A DNA stretch of 64,000 bases from Pseudomonadales bacterium (GCA_028280345.1 JANQLY010000004.1:1-64000), one strand, 5' to 3'. Shown: positions 38,907 through 48,488, counted from the first letter of the stretch. The notes: generated from the sequence alone by a model not told the origin. A program made the numbers and translations.

Positions 38907-39373
38907 GAGGGGTCAAAGTGCTCTACGATGCGGTCGCTGGCAATCAGGTCATTGAGTACCTTTTTCGGCACCGGGTGTGGGGACTGAATGGCCCCGTTAG
39001 GATCAATTTTTTTGCTGAAAATATTGGCAACTGCAGAAGTGCCAACCAGTGACCAGTCTACGGCAGGCTGAATTTTGTTGAACAGCTTGTCCTTCATGCC
39101 CAGGGTACCGTCTACGGCAGGGTTATCAGCCCGCTCATTGATTTTAGTCCAGATACACTCCTTGTCCGGGAAAACCTCACACTTACCAAACATGGAGCCA
39201 CCGCAGGGGCCATTGCGCATCTGCTTTGGGCAGGTCTGGGGACATACCATTGAGGTGGAGCGCAGCACACACTGGCCGCAGCTATGGCAGCCAAAAACGC
39301 GTTTTTTTGACCATTCCTCGATGGCGAATAGCAGGCGGTAGAGCCTGCCCTTGGTCCATACACGGTTGTACAT
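38903..39373 (-). CDS. metV: MetV, cysteine-rich partner of MetF
   Basis: 156 residues of the methylenetetrahydrofolate-reductase C-terminal (MetV) family. Many cysteines are grouped as CHSCGQC, MVCPQTCPKQMRNGPCGGS, GKCEVF and KECIW, suited to Zn or Fe-S binding; the NGPCGG block is diagnostic. In acetogens MetV joins MetF and supports use of other electron carriers. First gene of metV-metF-MetHact-purU. A tandem palindrome with an embedded promoter lies 63-99 bp upstream. Confidence 0.88.
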   Translation of the reverse strand: MYNRVWTKGRLYRLLFAIEEWSKKRVFGCHSCGQCVLRSTSMVCPQTCPKQMRNGPCGGSMFGKCEVFPDKECIWTKINERADNPAVDGTLGMKDKLFNKIQPAVDWSLVGTSAVANIFSKKIDPNGAIQSPHPVPKKVLNDLIASDRIVEHFDPS

Positions 39374-39435
39374 CTATCCAGACCTTCTGTTAACCAGTCG
39401 TTCAAATCGGGAGCGAGATCGCCTTCGGGCGCATA

Positions 39436-39472
39436 ACTTACTCATAAGTAAGTAGCTTACTCATGAGTAAGT
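39436..39472. promoter_or_regulatory. Tandem 18-bp palindromes upstream of metV operon (TetR operator)
   Basis: Site 1 is acttactcataagtaagt (39436-39453), palindromic with one mismatch pair. Site 2 (39455-39472) contains the perfect 16-bp palindrome cttactcatgagtaag. Their starts are 19 bp apart. The same arrangement occurs at 62102-62138 before tetR. Site 2 lies within the -35/-10 spacer of the predicted promoter, as expected for a repressor. Confidence 0.85.
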
Positions 39473-39482
39473 TGCGTGTCAA
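39454..39482 (-). promoter_or_regulatory. Predicted sigma-70 promoter of the metV operon
   Basis: On the minus strand a consensus -35 TTGACA (39482-39477) is followed after 17 bp by TAAGCT (39459-39454). The -10 is weak. The spacer is almost entirely the perfect operator palindrome. Confidence 0.6.
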
Positions 39483-39600
39483 GACTCATGGCATGAGTCA
39501 CCGGGAGGATTTACCGAGAATTTCAGGTATTGGCTCTATGTGGTTGTCTGAAAAGGATTTTTTACAGTGAAAGTCCATAATTATGGTAAGCTCACCCGCT

Positions 39601-40569
39601 ATGTCCGAGATTGATTATTCACTGATTATTCCGGTTTATCGGAGCGAGGCCTGCTTGCCGGCATTGCTGGAGGCGCTACGGGGCATGCATGACCAGCTCT
39701 CCGGCGGTTTTGAAGTGATTTTCGTGATAGATGGTAGCCCGGACAACAGCTATGACTACCTCGATCGGCACCTGCCGGACTTGCCCTTTCCATCATTGCT
39801 GGTGCTGCACTCGCGTAATTTCGGTGCCTTTTCCGCAGCGCGAACCGGGCTGGCCCACGCCAGTGGCCGTTACAGTGCTGTGATGGCGGCAGATCAACAG
39901 GAGCCACCGGAGCTGATCTTGCAGATGTATGCCGAGCTCGACAAGCAGGAGGCGGAGGTAGTGGTGGCTGTACGTGATAGCCGGTCTGACCCTTGGCTCA
40001 GCAAATTATTCTCGGCGCTGTTCTGGTGGTTTTTTCGGCGCTTTGTGATGCCCGAAATGCCTGCTGGCGGTGTTGGCACTGTGGCGTGTAATCGTGAGTT
40101 TCGCGATGAGTTGCTTAAACTGGAAGAGCGGCAGTCATCTATGATCGGCCTGATTTTTTGGCTCGGTTTTCGCCGCAAAGAAATTCGTTATGAGCGCCGC
40201 GAACGTGCAAAGGGTAAGAGTAGCTGGAATTTTCGCGCCAAGCTCAACTATCTACTCGACAGCGTATTTTCATTTTCTGACTTGCCGATCAAGGTATTGA
40301 TTGCCGCAGGGTCAGTGGGTCTGTTTATGTCGATGCTGATGGGCTCGGTACTGTTTCTGTCGCGCTTGATTGGTCTGATTGATTCTGTGCCAGGTTATGC
40401 AGCAACGATGATTACTATTTTATTCTTTGGTTGCATTAACACCATTGGTCTTGGCATTATTGGTGCCTATGTATGGCGCGCATTTGGGAATACGCAGCGT
40501 CGCCCGTCCGCAGTGGTGATGAGAACAAAAAGAATTATGGCGAATGTAACCGGGAACAGTGATGGCTGA
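39601..40569 (+). CDS. Glycosyltransferase family 2, polyprenyl-phosphate type
   Basis: About 322 residues. A GT-A domain (YSLIIPVYRSEACLPALLEAL, FVIDGSPDNSYDY, MAADQQEPPELI) is followed by two C-terminal membrane helices, as in GtrB/DPM1-like enzymes that load a sugar onto polyprenyl phosphate. The donor-metal motif is AADQQEP. RAKGKSSWNFRAKLNYLLDSVFSFSD is the juxtamembrane segment. MSEIDYSL start preferred; an ATG six codons earlier exists. Divergent from metV. Confidence 0.88.
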   Translation: MSEIDYSLIIPVYRSEACLPALLEALRGMHDQLSGGFEVIFVIDGSPDNSYDYLDRHLPDLPFPSLLVLHSRNFGAFSAARTGLAHASGRYSAVMAADQQEPPELILQMYAELDKQEAEVVVAVRDSRSDPWLSKLFSALFWWFFRRFVMPEMPAGGVGTVACNREFRDELLKLEERQSSMIGLIFWLGFRRKEIRYERRERAKGKSSWNFRAKLNYLLDSVFSFSDLPIKVLIAAGSVGLFMSMLMGSVLFLSRLIGLIDSVPGYAATMITILFFGCINTIGLGIIGAYVWRAFGNTQRRPSAVVMRTKRIMANVTGNSDG

Positions 40570-41125
40570 AACACTGGCAGTTAAAAATCATGCAAAACAT
40601 ATTCGTATTCGCCTGGTTCAGGAAGAGGACGCGGCGTTTATCGTGCGCTTGAGAAACCTCGACAGCGTCAAGGAACATCTCAACCCTGTGGGAGAAGATG
40701 TACTGGCGCAGCAGCAGTGGATTCGGACCTATAAGGAACGTGAAGCTGAGGGTGTGGATTTTTACTTTATTATTCTTGATACCAACGACGATATGCTCGG
40801 TACGATTCGTATACATGATGTTGATGACGACAGTTATACCGTGGGTAGCTGGGCAATGCTCGACAGTGTGCCAGCCTATGCCGGTATTGAAACCGTAATT
40901 AATGTGTTTGAAACGGGTTTTTATGGCCTCAATAAAATGCTGGTGCGTTGTTCTGTTCTCAAAACTAACAAAAAAGTCGTACGTTTTCACTCGAGTTATG
41001 GTGGCGATATTCTCGGTGAAGACGAACGGGAAATTCACTTTCAGCTGGCACGACCAGTCTACGAAGAGATTTTCAAACAGAAATATAAAAAATATTACGG
41101 GCTTACGGAAAACGACCTGGAATGA
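40562..41125 (+). CDS. GNAT family N-acetyltransferase
   Basis: 187 residues of RimJ/RimL-like GNAT fold: RIRLVQEEDAAFIVRLRN, WIRTYKEREAEGVDFYFIILD, then ETVINVFETGFYGLNKMLVRCSVLKTNKK and FHSSYGGDI. It overlaps the GT2 stop and the next gene by a few bases, so the three genes are coupled. This type often acetylates aminosugar nucleotides in surface glycan synthesis; substrate here not proven. Confidence 0.82.
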   Translation: MAETLAVKNHAKHIRIRLVQEEDAAFIVRLRNLDSVKEHLNPVGEDVLAQQQWIRTYKEREAEGVDFYFIILDTNDDMLGTIRIHDVDDDSYTVGSWAMLDSVPAYAGIETVINVFETGFYGLNKMLVRCSVLKTNKKVVRFHSSYGGDILGEDEREIHFQLARPVYEEIFKQKYKKYYGLTENDLE

Positions 41126-43743
41126 ACCTCCGACATTGCCTGTTGCGGCTTGTTTTCTTCGGTCTGTGTTTGCTGCCGGAAATACTGCTTGCCAGTAGTG
41201 TTGGCACCCTGGGTAGCAACACAGACAACATAGATAAAAGCCTCACAGCAAAAAAAATCACCTTTCTTGATATGCATAGAACCCCGAGAGGGCATTCTAC
41301 CGTTGCAGGTGTCGGTGACTGGTTATTATCCAATGGTACCTTGTGTGCCCATATCACAGATATTGAACATGAAACCTTTCTATCCTGGCGCGGCGGTACG
41401 CTCGTTGATCTGGGATTTTGTCAGCGCGGCGACGATCAATGGAAAACCTATCACGAGCTATTTAATCTGAGTCAGAGTCAAATTATTCCGTCAAATAGCA
41501 TTCATGTGGAAACTGATGAAAACACAGCCACATTAATAGTTGAAGGCAGCATGGCGGGGGTGAATAACAAAACAACGTATAGTCTGAATCGGTATAACCC
41601 TGAGCAGCTATTTATTGAGACGGAGCTTACCCGCGTAACAGAAGGCGATAGGCTGTTCCTGTTCGGAGCATTGATACTGCATCCGAGTCGCAGCCTGACA
41701 CCTTTCAGTGTGGATTCCTCAAACGTTAAATTTAACAAGGGCTTTGAGCACCCGGAAGTTGATACCAGTGAGCGCGTGGGCATGCTGGATGTGATGTTTC
41801 CGCTGGATCTCCATGTGCTGGTAGGTGCGGATCACTTAACGCCGGAGATCAGCTATGGTGTACACGCTTTGGAGACCACGCTGATTAAAGAGAATGGGGA
41901 AGAAGAACGGATACGCCAGTTTGCTATCAACGCACCAAATTTCACGTTGATAGGCAATTTTACCAATCCGTTGTGGTTTGATACTGAAGGTCAGCCGGGA
42001 CTCATGCAGTTTGCTCAAACCCTGTTTATGGATCTCGAAGTGGGTGAAACACTACGTCTGCGCAAGACCATTTATGTTAGCCGCCAGGCGGATGTGGCAA
42101 GTATTACCAATCGTCTTTACACGGGGGATACATTAGTTGGTCAGCTGGAAAGTGCCAATCAGCGGGTGTTGGTGACAACAACTGATGGCAAGCCCTTGAC
42201 CTATGCAAAACCGAATGCGGATTTATCTTATACGGTAGCAGTTCCAGAAAGCGTCGAATATGAGATTGAAACCCGAGGCATGACCGAGCAGCAAATGGCG
42301 CGTCTCGACCTTCCGGTGGGTAAAACCGTTCACCTGGTTTTCAAGGGAGAAGCAGGCAGCGAAGATCCGGTGTTTAATCCTGATAGAACCGGTTTCAGAG
42401 CGGGGGAGAAATTTTACCCCACCGATATCACTTCGAATCGTGTTTCGCTGGCAGGTATCCCGTCAGATAAGAAATTTGTTTACTTACCTCCCGGGGATTA
42501 CCGGGTCTATGCAACTCGTGGTATTGAATATTCGATAACTGAAATACGCTTGCAGGTAGAGGCAGGAAAAACCTATCAGTTACAAATGGATATGCCGGTA
42601 AAAGTGGTGCAAACGCCGCAGTGGATTAGTGCGGATTTCCATATGCACTCGGTATGCAGTTTTGATTCGACGCTACCAAAAAATGACAGGGCAATTGACT
42701 TCTATGCCCAGGGTGGCGAGGTTATGGTGCCCTCAGAGCATAAGCACAATGTGGATTTTCAGCCGGTATTGATTGAGCTGGAACTGGTTGATCACCTGGT
42801 ACAGATTCCCGGCATTGAACTCACTGGCATGGCGCGCTCACCGATAGCGCCGCGCACAATCGGACACAGTAATGTTTTTCCGGTAACGATTGCAGAGAAT
42901 CAGTTTCTCGGTGGCAGCTTCCCCCATGAAAACCTCCGCCTCGGACAGATTATCGACAGCTATAAAGCTAATGATGCCGTCAATGTCTTCCAGTTAAATC
43001 ATGCGCGCAACGATGAAGGTGAAGATGATGACATGTGTTTTCTTGATCACTTATCAATAGATACACCTTATCGAGCCGATCAGCCGCTCACTGCACATGC
43101 CAATAAAAGTTTATTGGAAGAGCACGAGCATAGCCACTATCGGGATATTGATTTCGACGCGATGGAAGTGATGAATGGTAAGGAATACGATGTGTATGAA
43201 AAACTCAAAGTCGACTGGTTTTCGTTTTTATCCCAGGGCCACATAAAAACCGCCACTGCAAATAGCGATTCACATTCATCCGGTGCGTTGGTGGCTATTC
43301 CACGCAACTATGTGTTTATGCAGGACGACAGCATCAACGGCTTTGATCAAGCCACTTTTGTTCAAGCGGTGCTTGATGGCAAATTGTTTGGTACGACTGG
43401 CCCAATCCTTAATGTGAGTATTGGCAACGCAAATATTGGTGATACTTACCGCGGTGCAGAAGCCAGTGTCAAAGTGTGGGTGGATGCAGCACCCTGGGTG
43501 CCGGTTAGTCGCCTGGTGCTTTATGTAAATGGTGAGCAAGTTGCGCAACAATCCATCAGTGAAACCGGTTTGTACCAGTTTCCTTTGACAGTTGAAAAAG
43601 ATAGTTATGTTGTTGTCGAGGCGTCGGGTGAAGCATCGGGGCTTTACGAAATTGTTTTCCCGGATTATAAGCCTCTCGCGTTTAGCAATGCTGTCTATAT
43701 CGATGCTGATAACGACGGCCAGTGGCAATCGCCAGGTTTATAG
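41122..43743 (+). CDS. Large secreted CehA/McbA-type metallohydrolase (PHP domain)
   Basis: 873 residues with a signal peptide (LVFFGLCLLPEILLA). Residues 30-480 are beta-rich modules. The C-terminal part has the PHP metal motifs: DFHMHSVCSFDS, VMVPSEHKHNVDF, GIELTG, NVFQLNHARND, and late TANSDSHSSG. The fold is that of CehA/McbA-like phosphoesterases and carbamate hydrolases. The last ~100 residues form another beta domain. The ATG overlaps the GNAT gene by 4 bp. Natural substrate unknown. Confidence 0.75.
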   Translation: MNLRHCLLRLVFFGLCLLPEILLASSVGTLGSNTDNIDKSLTAKKITFLDMHRTPRGHSTVAGVGDWLLSNGTLCAHITDIEHETFLSWRGGTLVDLGFCQRGDDQWKTYHELFNLSQSQIIPSNSIHVETDENTATLIVEGSMAGVNNKTTYSLNRYNPEQLFIETELTRVTEGDRLFLFGALILHPSRSLTPFSVDSSNVKFNKGFEHPEVDTSERVGMLDVMFPLDLHVLVGADHLTPEISYGVHALETTLIKENGEEERIRQFAINAPNFTLIGNFTNPLWFDTEGQPGLMQFAQTLFMDLEVGETLRLRKTIYVSRQADVASITNRLYTGDTLVGQLESANQRVLVTTTDGKPLTYAKPNADLSYTVAVPESVEYEIETRGMTEQQMARLDLPVGKTVHLVFKGEAGSEDPVFNPDRTGFRAGEKFYPTDITSNRVSLAGIPSDKKFVYLPPGDYRVYATRGIEYSITEIRLQVEAGKTYQLQMDMPVKVVQTPQWISADFHMHSVCSFDSTLPKNDRAIDFYAQGGEVMVPSEHKHNVDFQPVLIELELVDHLVQIPGIELTGMARSPIAPRTIGHSNVFPVTIAENQFLGGSFPHENLRLGQIIDSYKANDAVNVFQLNHARNDEGEDDDMCFLDHLSIDTPYRADQPLTAHANKSLLEEHEHSHYRDIDFDAMEVMNGKEYDVYEKLKVDWFSFLSQGHIKTATANSDSHSSGALVAIPRNYVFMQDDSINGFDQATFVQAVLDGKLFGTTGPILNVSIGNANIGDTYRGAEASVKVWVDAAPWVPVSRLVLYVNGEQVAQQSISETGLYQFPLTVEKDSYVVVEASGEASGLYEIVFPDYKPLAFSNAVYIDADNDGQWQSPGL

Positions 43744-43786
43744 TCGTTAAAGCAAGACAGTTAAAGTAAAAAGATAGAGAAGGGTA

Positions 43787-43814
43787 GAGCAGCGAATATC
43801 CATATTCGCTGCTC
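43787..43814. terminator. Hairpin between convergent genes, possible two-way terminator
   Basis: gagcagcgaata and its exact complement form a 12-bp stem around a 4-nt loop, placed between the convergent metallohydrolase and sulfatase genes. T tracts are weak on both sides. Confidence 0.5.
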
Positions 43815-43838
43815 AATGTATGTATTGAGAATAGTGAT

Positions 43839-45509
43839 TTACTGCTGGGGTGTTTGCATTTTAAACAGGAAGGCATCCCGCGCTGCTTTACTCTCCGGAC
43901 GCAGATTGGTAATACCGTCATAGGGTATGCCGGTTGCCGGTGGCTCATCCGGGTATTTTTCCTTACGCTTTAAATGGCGTTGAATCACGCGCACAAACTC
44001 AGCGCCACCCCAGGCACCCACCTCGGTAGAAACCGGATATTCTTCACGCGTATCGCGCTGCAAATCATAGAACTTGGCACCTATCGGGTTTTCTCCGGGG
44101 CCGGGTACAAACAGTTTAAAGTGATCTTTAACAACGGCTTCCATCTTGTTGCCGGAGTAAATAAACACATGGTCGCGACGACCGTGGGTCTCACCTTCAA
44201 GCATCAGAGCGGTTTGATCAACGCCGTCAACTAAACGATCTGTCGGCAGTTTGTCATCGGCATCGCCGATACGTGCCAGGGTAGTAAACAGGTCAGAGAC
44301 ATGAATAATATCGTTAACAATCGTGTCACCTTCAATCATGCCTGGCCAGCGTGCAAACGCGTCAACACGCACGCCGCCTTCGGTGGTGTCAGCTTTGCCA
44401 CCACGAAAGACCAACGCGGAATAGCCACTGCCAGTTGAGTACTTGGTGAAATGGCCATTGTCGCCCATCAGAACAACAATGGTATTTTTATCGAGACCAA
44501 GCTCTTCCATTTCAGTAAAAATCTCACCGAACCAGCCATCGAGAATTTTCATTTTCTCGACATAGGTGCCACCGTTGCGCGTGGTGTATTGATCTGTGGT
44601 AGTGCGTGGGCCCGTCAATGGGTAGAGCGGCCAATACTGCAAGAAGAACGGTTTATCCTGTTTGGCAAGTTTGCGCAATTGCTCCATTGCCTGGCGTTGA
44701 TAACGTTCATTCATTTCCTCGTATTTGGCTTCGGTCCAGCGTTCGCCGGCTTTCATATCCACTTCCTTGACGTCTTCACCGCGTTTCCCTTCAACGCCGG
44801 TTACCATCGCTGAGGCATCGGGACGATGCCAATGATCCTTGATCAGAGGGTTTACAAAATTCTGATCATAAATACCAATACTGATTTCCTCATGAGCAGA
44901 GTCATCGTGGAAAATGGTTAGTTGCCCCTGCTGATGAATCGGAAATGCAGCATAGTCAAAGCCCTGATGATTCGGCCAAGCCTCTTTAATATCACCCATA
45001 TGCCATTTGCCGATATGTACTGTGTTATAGCCAGCTTCCGATAATACTTCTGCGAGTGTCACTTCCTTGGCAGCGAGACCAAAGCCGGAAATATCCACTG
45101 CAGTATCGCCCATGCCGTAACGATAGGGTTGTCGCCCGGTCATAAAAGCCGTACGGGTTGGTGTGCAGGAGGGTTCGGTATACATACGGGAAAAGCGCAT
45201 GCTCTCATCAGCCAGTTTATTAATATTCGGGGTTTCATAACCGCGCAGTGCATTAAGCTCGGGAATACCCAGATCTCCATAACCTATGTCATCAATCAAA
45301 AGATAAATAATATTTGGCGCCTTGCCGCCATTATTAATGCGGAATTCTGCAAGCTTCTTGTCGACCGCTTCATCATCTTTTTGCCATTGCTCTGCGTTTT
45401 GCTGTTTAAGAATGTAATATTCAGCGTCGTGAATCAGCTCCACTGCTGAAGCAGGCAGAGCAAGCAGACTGCTAATAAGTGCTGCACAAAAGAGATACAG
45501 TTTTTTCAT
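43839..45509 (-). CDS. Secreted arylsulfatase-type sulfatase
   Basis: About 556 residues with a signal peptide (LYLFCAALISSLLALPASA). The formylglycine motif CTPTR occurs in YTEPSCTPTRTAFMTGRQPY. NIIYLLIDDIGYGDLG gives the metal-binding Asp pair, and VHIGKWHMG and VLMGDNGHF complete the sulfatase active site. It should cleave sulfate esters in the periplasm. I chose the ATG at 45507-45509 behind GGAGAG; the longest frame adds 32 unlikely residues. A sulfatase-maturating enzyme is not in this window. Confidence 0.92.
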   Translation of the reverse strand: MKKLYLFCAALISSLLALPASAVELIHDAEYYILKQQNAEQWQKDDEAVDKKLAEFRINNGGKAPNIIYLLIDDIGYGDLGIPELNALRGYETPNINKLADESMRFSRMYTEPSCTPTRTAFMTGRQPYRYGMGDTAVDISGFGLAAKEVTLAEVLSEAGYNTVHIGKWHMGDIKEAWPNHQGFDYAAFPIHQQGQLTIFHDDSAHEEISIGIYDQNFVNPLIKDHWHRPDASAMVTGVEGKRGEDVKEVDMKAGERWTEAKYEEMNERYQRQAMEQLRKLAKQDKPFFLQYWPLYPLTGPRTTTDQYTTRNGGTYVEKMKILDGWFGEIFTEMEELGLDKNTIVVLMGDNGHFTKYSTGSGYSALVFRGGKADTTEGGVRVDAFARWPGMIEGDTIVNDIIHVSDLFTTLARIGDADDKLPTDRLVDGVDQTALMLEGETHGRRDHVFIYSGNKMEAVVKDHFKLFVPGPGENPIGAKFYDLQRDTREEYPVSTEVGAWGGAEFVRVIQRHLKRKEKYPDEPPATGIPYDGITNLRPESKAARDAFLFKMQTPQQ

Positions 45510-45695
45510 GATGACTCTCCGTATATCCGTAGATACTTCTGTAGGTGCCTGGCAAGGCAGGTGGTAACTAACTGTGGTCCCAAACTTCAGGGAGGAGATA
45601 ATCATATAGAAAACCTTTTCCTTGTTCTACAGGTATAAAGGAATCGCTGCTATTTTGAGGAGTCGTTTAGAGGAATATTTAAGCAATATCAATGT

Positions 45696-46112
45696 TCACA
45701 ACCCCACAAAGCGCTGATGGTTATCACTTGTAGGTGTCATGCATTGCTCCCTGCAGCCAAACCAGCGGTAGCGATGACGGGCGATAAAGCAGTATACACA
45801 GTCGCGTAGTGGGGCAGGTACGATCCTGAAGATATTAAACAGGCACCAGGCGCCACTAAGACCTTTGGTAATTTCCAGTGCAGCATTGGTGCGTACATGG
45901 CATTTGCCCTGTTTAATAAGCAGAAATGTCTCTTCCGTCATGCCGTCTACACCGTATTTGGCCATTAACTCCTGTGCCAGTGGGGTTTGCATTGGGGTAA
46001 AGCAAAATTTGCCATGTGGGTCGCGTTTGATAATAAAGTTAACAGCACCGCTACATAAACAGCAAACACCGTCAAAAATTACCAGATAGCGCTCGTCAGG
46101 GTCGGGTGGCAA
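45696..46112 (-). CDS. DCC family (DUF393) thiol-disulfide oxidoreductase-like protein
   Basis: 138 residues. VIFDGVCCLCSGAVNFIIKRD is the DCC signature with DGxCxxC; FTPMQTPLAQELMAKYG and RIVPAPLRDCVYCFIARHRYRWFG are the remaining conserved blocks. It overlaps the stop of the LysE-type gene by 17 bp. Function of the family is unknown. Confidence 0.88.
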   Translation of the reverse strand: MPPDPDERYLVIFDGVCCLCSGAVNFIIKRDPHGKFCFTPMQTPLAQELMAKYGVDGMTEETFLLIKQGKCHVRTNAALEITKGLSGAWCLFNIFRIVPAPLRDCVYCFIARHRYRWFGCREQCMTPTSDNHQRFVGL

Positions 46113-46710
46113 GATAGCCCCCGGTGCCGATCATCAAATACCCGGCGGCTGTTTTCGTGCGCTGTTGAAAGCGCCTGTTTATACGCGGCAGCATTTTGCT
46201 CGCAAGAACAGCATAAGCAATCTTTACTCCGCCGATGGCTACAACCATTACTATAGTTAGTAGTACAACATCGGCGGCACTAAGTGACGAAATTTTGATA
46301 AAGACCGGAAAAAAACTGGCATAAAAAAAGATGGCCTTGATATCGCCAAGGGTTAGCAGCAGTCCTGCAGTAAAACTAACGGGTAAATGCGGTTTGCGAG
46401 TTTCGCCAGCTTGATAGCCTGGGTGACGAGAATGGCGTAGTAAACTGATGCCATAAAAGATTAGATAACAGGCGGCCAGGTATTTAATGATGGTAAAAAA
46501 AGCACCGAGCCAATGAGACAGTGCTGCGAGGCCAAGCAGCGCCAATGCGGCAAAGATTAGATCGCCAACAACGACACCTATAGATACCGCAATACCGTGA
46601 TTTAATCCGCAGGTAGCAGAACGTGTCACGACCAGCGCCACACTGCTGCTCGGTATGGCTGCGAGTACAACCAGAATCAAAAATAATGTAAACAAGTCAA
46701 GCAAAGTCAT
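46096..46710 (-). CDS. LysE/RhtB family exporter
   Basis: About 204 residues with six membrane helices. IPSSSVALVVTRSATCGLNHGIAVSIGVVVGDL is the LysE-type N-terminal block (usually PGP, here PSS), and YLAACYLIFYGISLLRH follows. It exports small amino-acid-like molecules in characterised members. MTLLDLFT start chosen. Confidence 0.85.
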   Translation of the reverse strand: MTLLDLFTLFLILVVLAAIPSSSVALVVTRSATCGLNHGIAVSIGVVVGDLIFAALALLGLAALSHWLGAFFTIIKYLAACYLIFYGISLLRHSRHPGYQAGETRKPHLPVSFTAGLLLTLGDIKAIFFYASFFPVFIKISSLSAADVVLLTIVMVVAIGGVKIAYAVLASKMLPRINRRFQQRTKTAAGYLMIGTGGYLATRP

Positions 46711-46726
46711 TTGTTCTTTCCGCTCC

Positions 46727-47143
46727 TTAATCAACCCACAGTGAGAAAGATGCGTAATTATGAATAACGCCCATATCGATTGAACCCGGCTGTACTTCTT
46801 CTCCGAGAATCAAAAAAGCGCGGTCACCGGCTTGCAGCCCAGCAAATGTCGGAGAGCCTTCACTGGCTTTGAGGCTCTGTGCTGATAGTGTATACAGCAT
46901 GGTGTCAGCTGTAAGCGGTTGAAAGTAATAGTGCGACATCGGACTGCTTCTCACATGCAGTATCAACAGTTTCGTATCTGTAGGTACCGGGTAATCCGTC
47001 AGGTCAACACTGTATTGCTCGGCGGGTGTTATTTCCAGAAAGCCCGCGTCGACTCCCTCGGAGAAAACAATAGTTGCCGGCGAGTCAGCTCGGGCCACTA
47101 AAGCCGTGCTCAATAGGATGATAAATAGTAAAAGTCTCTTCAT
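46727..47143 (-). CDS. Secreted protein of unknown function
   Basis: About 138 residues with a signal peptide (LLLFIILLSTALVARA) and a beta-rich mature part (LLILHVRSSPMSHYYFQPLT, AFLILGEEVQPG). No family recognised. Confidence 0.6.
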   Translation of the reverse strand: MKRLLLFIILLSTALVARADSPATIVFSEGVDAGFLEITPAEQYSVDLTDYPVPTDTKLLILHVRSSPMSHYYFQPLTADTMLYTLSAQSLKASEGSPTFAGLQAGDRAFLILGEEVQPGSIDMGVIHNYASFSLWVD

Positions 47144-47222
47144 GGTCAATTCCGGATGATTACTGCCCAAGCATAACACGCTACTACATATCACAGAAAA
47201 AAGGGCTATTAAAAGTGCCAGG

Positions 47223-48488
47223 TCAGATGGTGTTTAAAGGTAGTGGAAACGTTACATGTTCCACTTGATCACTTTCTTCGTAGATCATCCTGATTTCCAG
47301 ATGCCAGATAATGTGGAAGTCACGTTTTATCAGGTAATCTTCCGGAGCAGGAGGTAATGTGGTTTCTATGGAAAAAGTAATGCGCTTGCCGATAAATTCC
47401 GCCGCGACTTTACCTTCATTCAGCTCTTTTTCGGTAAGCACTTCTACCCGGTTTATCTCGTCAACAGACCTTGCGGCTTGTGCGCGGTAACAGATAATCT
47501 TTGCTGTCACATTTTTGCGTTTGGCTTTTTCATCATAACGAGGAATATAACCTGTTGCATAAAGCTTGCGTTTTTTCAGGTCATCTGTCTGAATCTCTAC
47601 TAGCGGTGGGCCGTGTTTGACAGCTTTGAACAGCAGAACCAGCGAAGCCCACAGAATCATCAAGCCGATCAGAAATACTGGAAAAGCCAGCAGCCAGACA
47701 AAGGCCTCAACCCACCAGGGTTCATCTATCTGGAAAGTAATGACCAGAAATGCCAGACCAAAAGCACTGCACAGCAGACCAACGAGGAAAAAACCAATCC
47801 ACTGTCGCTGGATGGAATGGCTTTCAACCAATGCCTTGATTTTCCCTTTGTGATAACGGATTTTACTGCCAGGCATTTTGGGTGATGGACTGCGTGTTAA
47901 CATTCCGTAGGCCCAGCGGGCAAAACGCGGAAACGACTGCCGCCATTCCCACCAGGCCATCACACCAAAATAAAACAGACCAAAGTACAGAACCTTGTCA
48001 CCTGTCCATCGATCCACGTAGGTTGGCATGTCCAGAATCGCGCTAACAATCATAAACATGAGCAGATAGGTGAGGGTTCGAACCCCGGTCTCTCCGGCGA
48101 GTATTGCCCGATTGACCGACTCACCTGCAAACAAAAACACGCGACTGTAATTGGCAAATAGCAACCAGCTAAAGCTCAGGTAACCATAGAGCCCATAGGA
48201 TTCTCCGTAGTAATTGGTCATTGGGATGGCGATGACAATGGCAAAAATAAAGCAGGTGCGTCCGGCCCATTTCAATGGTACCAGGGCGAGCGGAATCAGT
48301 AGAAAGCCCATATATAGAAAGCCCAGCACCAGGACTCCAAACTCGAACGATAGAATCATGTCGAGATTGTCCTGACTCAGGATATATAAGCTTTTATTTA
48401 ATAGCGGCAGGCCAAAGAATAGTGCTAGCAGTAACAGCTGTAAGCTGCCGACATGGGCTTGCAAAAAATGATAGATTTTTCTTGCCAT
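47223..48488 (-). CDS. Multi-pass membrane protein of unknown function
   Basis: About 421 residues. Roughly six membrane helices in the first 200 residues, two more near 245-300 (QWIGFFLVGLLCSAFGLAFL, FVWLLAFPVFLIGLMILW), then a ~120-residue soluble beta-rich domain (KNVTAKIICYRAQ, RITFSIETTLPPAPEDYL). The soluble end resembles a ligand- or partner-binding domain but I recognise no family. MARKIYHF start chosen. Confidence 0.6.
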   Translation of the reverse strand: MARKIYHFLQAHVGSLQLLLLALFFGLPLLNKSLYILSQDNLDMILSFEFGVLVLGFLYMGFLLIPLALVPLKWAGRTCFIFAIVIAIPMTNYYGESYGLYGYLSFSWLLFANYSRVFLFAGESVNRAILAGETGVRTLTYLLMFMIVSAILDMPTYVDRWTGDKVLYFGLFYFGVMAWWEWRQSFPRFARWAYGMLTRSPSPKMPGSKIRYHKGKIKALVESHSIQRQWIGFFLVGLLCSAFGLAFLVITFQIDEPWWVEAFVWLLAFPVFLIGLMILWASLVLLFKAVKHGPPLVEIQTDDLKKRKLYATGYIPRYDEKAKRKNVTAKIICYRAQAARSVDEINRVEVLTEKELNEGKVAAEFIGKRITFSIETTLPPAPEDYLIKRDFHIIWHLEIRMIYEESDQVEHVTFPLPLNTI

